Source of the DNA: Desulfobacula sp.
Lineage (GTDB): Bacteria > Desulfobacterota > Desulfobacteria > Desulfobacterales > Desulfobacteraceae
Length of the DNA stretch: 13,840 nucleotides
Assembly: GCA_027858355.1 (NCBI GenBank)
Contig: JAQICW010000161.1
Coordinates: forward strand, 1 to 13,840
Reading direction: 5' to 3'
Shown: positions 12,015 through 13,840 of the stretch, one piece after another
Layout of the letters: each line of letters starts with the position of its first letter
Position numbering within the stretch: the stretch's first letter is position 1
The notes under the pieces: generated by a model
Database searches by the model: none
What the model was told of the DNA's origin: nothing
The model's input: the letters and a program-made list of their open reading frames with translations, nothing else
Made by a program: the position numbers and the translations under genes

Positions 12015-13118
12015 ATGAATATTAAATTAAAAATTCTCTTTTCAATTTTAATGATTACAGCCCTTGTTTTTGGTTTCATTCATGTTTATTTCCCGGCTGA
12101 CAATTATAGTTTTGAAAGACTTCATATTTTTTTGTTTAACCTTTGTACGGGGGGAACCATCCTTTTGTATTACACTCAGGGCCAAGTAAAAGTATCTAAA
12201 ACCGTGGGCTTTTTTTTCCTGGGATCATTAATTTATGCGTTTTCAGCTTTTTTTAAAATCTATCCCATTACCATCCTTGTCTCAGTTCCGCTGTTTGTGC
12301 TGGTGGAAAAAATTCGAATTAAAAAATTCTCTTTATTCCCCATAGGTTTTTTCAAATTTAAGGAATCTGTATCCCAAAAGTTTCACCAGGCATCATTGTT
12401 GTGCCTTTCCATCGGGATTGTCATGGCAAGCCTGGTTATTTTAAATAATGAATATTTCAAGTTTGTGGTCATGGAAAAGTTGACTCTCAACACATTTTTC
12501 TTAGGCTTTTCTTTCCCATTGTCCCTGATCACGCTGTCTCTGGTCTTTTCCATGCTGAAAAAGATAGAAGGTTCATCAGCCAAGGTAGTTATGGAAGTTT
12601 GTTTCTGGACCATTACCCTTGGTGTGATCATCTTTTTTATTTTTATTTTATTTGAAAAGTTTATCCCCCAGATTTTTGTTACGTTTGCACTTTTCATGGC
12701 AGTGGTTACCGTGTTTTATCTTTACTCAAAATTTGCAGATAAAATTCAGCAGAAACTTTTTTTAACCTCAGGCATTGGATTTTTGATTTTGACCGCCATT
12801 TCCGGAATTGCATACATATTTTTGCAGATGTCTGAAGGGTATGATCCCCAAAAAATAAAATGGCTGCTTCATATGCATGTGTTTGCCTCTCTATATGGCT
12901 GGAACCTTTGCGGCCTGTCAGTTATCTGCAGGTTTGATGATTTCCCCATAAAATTGCATTCTCCAACAGTGATTTTTATTCACTGGCTGACAGCCATTGT
13001 TCTTGCGCCTCTGGGTATTTTTTATGGATGGTTTGCCATTCTTGCCATTATTGGATATTCTTTTATTACATTGACACTGTTTTTTAGCAGCAATAACAGG
13101 AAAATTGCAGATGAATAA
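12015..13118 (+). CDS. Polytopic membrane protein of unknown function (about 12 helices)
   Basis: A 367-residue, strongly hydrophobic protein of the inner membrane with about 12 predicted helices, the last ending near residue 358. I do not recognise a named family. Histidines sit inside or at the edge of several helices: FGFIHVYF, RLHIFLFNLC, KWLLHMHVFASLYGWNLCGL and VIFIHWLTAIVLAPLG. The twelve helices and paired HxH in helix 10 recall haem-binding proteins such as NnrS or haem-copper oxidase subunit I, but no full signature is present, so this is only a suggestion. The ribosome binding site is weak. Its end overlaps the start of the DHH phosphoesterase gene by eight bases (ATGAATAA), which indicates translational coupling. 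Confidence 0.8.
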   Translation: MNIKLKILFSILMITALVFGFIHVYFPADNYSFERLHIFLFNLCTGGTILLYYTQGQVKVSKTVGFFFLGSLIYAFSAFFKIYPITILVSVPLFVLVEKIRIKKFSLFPIGFFKFKESVSQKFHQASLLCLSIGIVMASLVILNNEYFKFVVMEKLTLNTFFLGFSFPLSLITLSLVFSMLKKIEGSSAKVVMEVCFWTITLGVIIFFIFILFEKFIPQIFVTFALFMAVVTVFYLYSKFADKIQQKLFLTSGIGFLILTAISGIAYIFLQMSEGYDPQKIKWLLHMHVFASLYGWNLCGLSVICRFDDFPIKLHSPTVIFIHWLTAIVLAPLGIFYGWFAILAIIGYSFITLTLFFSSNNRKIADE

Positions 13119-13840
13119 CAAGGAAAAACTCAATCAATTTTTAAGCCTTTTTAAAAGCAGTTCAAAAGTGCTTGTTGTGATAAATGCTGATCCCGATGCT
13201 ATTGCCAGTGCCATGGCCGTTAAAAGACTGTTGTGGCGAAAGGTCAGTGAAGTCTGTATCGCCTATTTTAATAAAATCAGCAGGCCGGATAATCTTGCCA
13301 TGATCGAATATACAGAATCTGGACTGGTTTTGCTGGATGATATAAAAAAGGAAAATTTTGATCGATTTGTCGTGGTGGACTCCCAGCCCGATCATAATGA
13401 GCGGTTTTCTGAATTTGACTATGATGCCATTATCGATCACCATCCATTGACCTGTGATAATGCCACATATGTAGACATTCGATCCGATTATGGGGCTTGC
13501 TCCACAATTATGACCCAATACATCAAGTCAAAAAAAATAAAGCCCTCTGCCAAGCTTGCCGCAGCCCTGAGGCTGGGGATTAAGACGGATACCTCTGATT
13601 TTACACGGCATGCGAGCCTGAAAGATATCAGGGCATTTCAATATCTTTATAAATTTGCAGATAATAATATTGTTACCAAGGTTGAAAGAGCTGCATTGAC
13701 CCCGGAAGATCTTGATTTTTTAGGATCTGCCATAAAACAAAGAAAAGTGATTCACAACCGGGTTTTTTTTCATGCAGGAAATATAACAAAGCCTGATGAA
13801 CTGGTTGTTGTGGCAGATTTTTTTTTAACCCTTGCAAAGG
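13111..13840 (+). CDS. DHH-family phosphoesterase (NrnA-like), cut by the window end
   Basis: The first 243 codons of a DHH/DHHA1 phosphoesterase. Members such as NrnA degrade short oligoribonucleotides and pAp, and others hydrolyse cyclic dinucleotides; which applies here is unknown. Metal-binding motifs are present in order: INADPDAIASAMAVKRL (Asp27, Asp29), VVVDSQP (Asp90), IIDHHP (Asp109, His110, His111) and LGIKTDTSDF (Asp160). The first motif is NADPDA rather than the common H-NPDGDA, so this belongs to a variant group. The DHHA1 part would lie mostly beyond position 13840. ATG 13111 overlaps the stop of the membrane-protein gene by eight bases. No stop occurs before the end of the window. 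Confidence 0.88.
   Translation, partial: MNNKEKLNQFLSLFKSSSKVLVVINADPDAIASAMAVKRLLWRKVSEVCIAYFNKISRPDNLAMIEYTESGLVLLDDIKKENFDRFVVVDSQPDHNERFSEFDYDAIIDHHPLTCDNATYVDIRSDYGACSTIMTQYIKSKKIKPSAKLAAALRLGIKTDTSDFTRHASLKDIRAFQYLYKFADNNIVTKVERAALTPEDLDFLGSAIKQRKVIHNRVFFHAGNITKPDELVVVADFFLTLAK

Overview
The window looks like chromosomal DNA of a strictly anaerobic, AT-rich bacterium, most probably a sulfate reducer of the Desulfobacterota (Desulfobacteraceae-like). This is an inference from gene content: a two-subunit ADP-forming acyl-CoA synthetase, a ferredoxin:thioredoxin reductase catalytic chain without a variable chain, 2Fe superoxide reductase (desulfoferrodoxin), a rubrerythrin-like protein, rubredoxin:oxygen oxidoreductase and several proteins with small rubredoxin-type modules. 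No rRNA, tRNA, CRISPR array or transposase gene was seen.

Layout. (1) 57-1993, + strand: alpha and beta subunits of an ADP-forming acyl-CoA synthetase. The alpha subunit lacks the start of its CoA-binding domain, and all three forward frames are closed just upstream. (2) 2044-2835, + strand: exonuclease III/AP endonuclease. (3) 5370 down to 2911, - strand: a tight four-gene operon of glutaredoxin, ferredoxin:thioredoxin reductase catalytic chain, citrate synthase, and a rubredoxin-module/DUF2231 membrane protein. (4) 5614-7677, + strand, divergent from it: a rubredoxin-module/FMN 2-hydroxy-acid dehydrogenase fusion, a flavodoxin and a zinc-ribbon thioredoxin. (5) 7847-8517, + strand: a small unknown protein and superoxide reductase. 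(6) 10365 down to 8604, - strand: rubredoxin:oxygen oxidoreductase and a frameshifted rubrerythrin-like gene. (7) 10585-13840, + strand: an SRPBCC/TIGR01777 epimerase-like fusion, a polytopic membrane protein of unknown function, and a DHH phosphoesterase cut by the window end.

The middle 8 kb reads as one redox and oxygen-defence island. Superoxide reductase would remove superoxide, the rubrerythrin-like protein would remove peroxide if it is functional, and the diiron flavoprotein would reduce O2 to water. Electrons could come from rubredoxin-type modules, flavodoxin, thioredoxin, and ferredoxin via the reductase/glutaredoxin pair. Four intergenic positions carry GG-N10-GC elements resembling sigma-54 (-24/-12) promoters, each correctly placed and oriented for one of the redox transcription units: 5461-5477 (-), 5564-5580 (+), 7786-7802 (+) and 10442-10458 (-). 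A shared sigma-54 regulon, together with the two rubredoxin-module fusions facing each other across one intergenic region, is the most interesting feature here. Two palindromic repeats sharing the ends GGGGTCAGGCTT sit between redox genes and look like short mobile repeats. Two apparent frame disruptions, in the acyl-CoA synthetase alpha gene and the rubrerythrin-like gene, could be real decay or sequencing errors.
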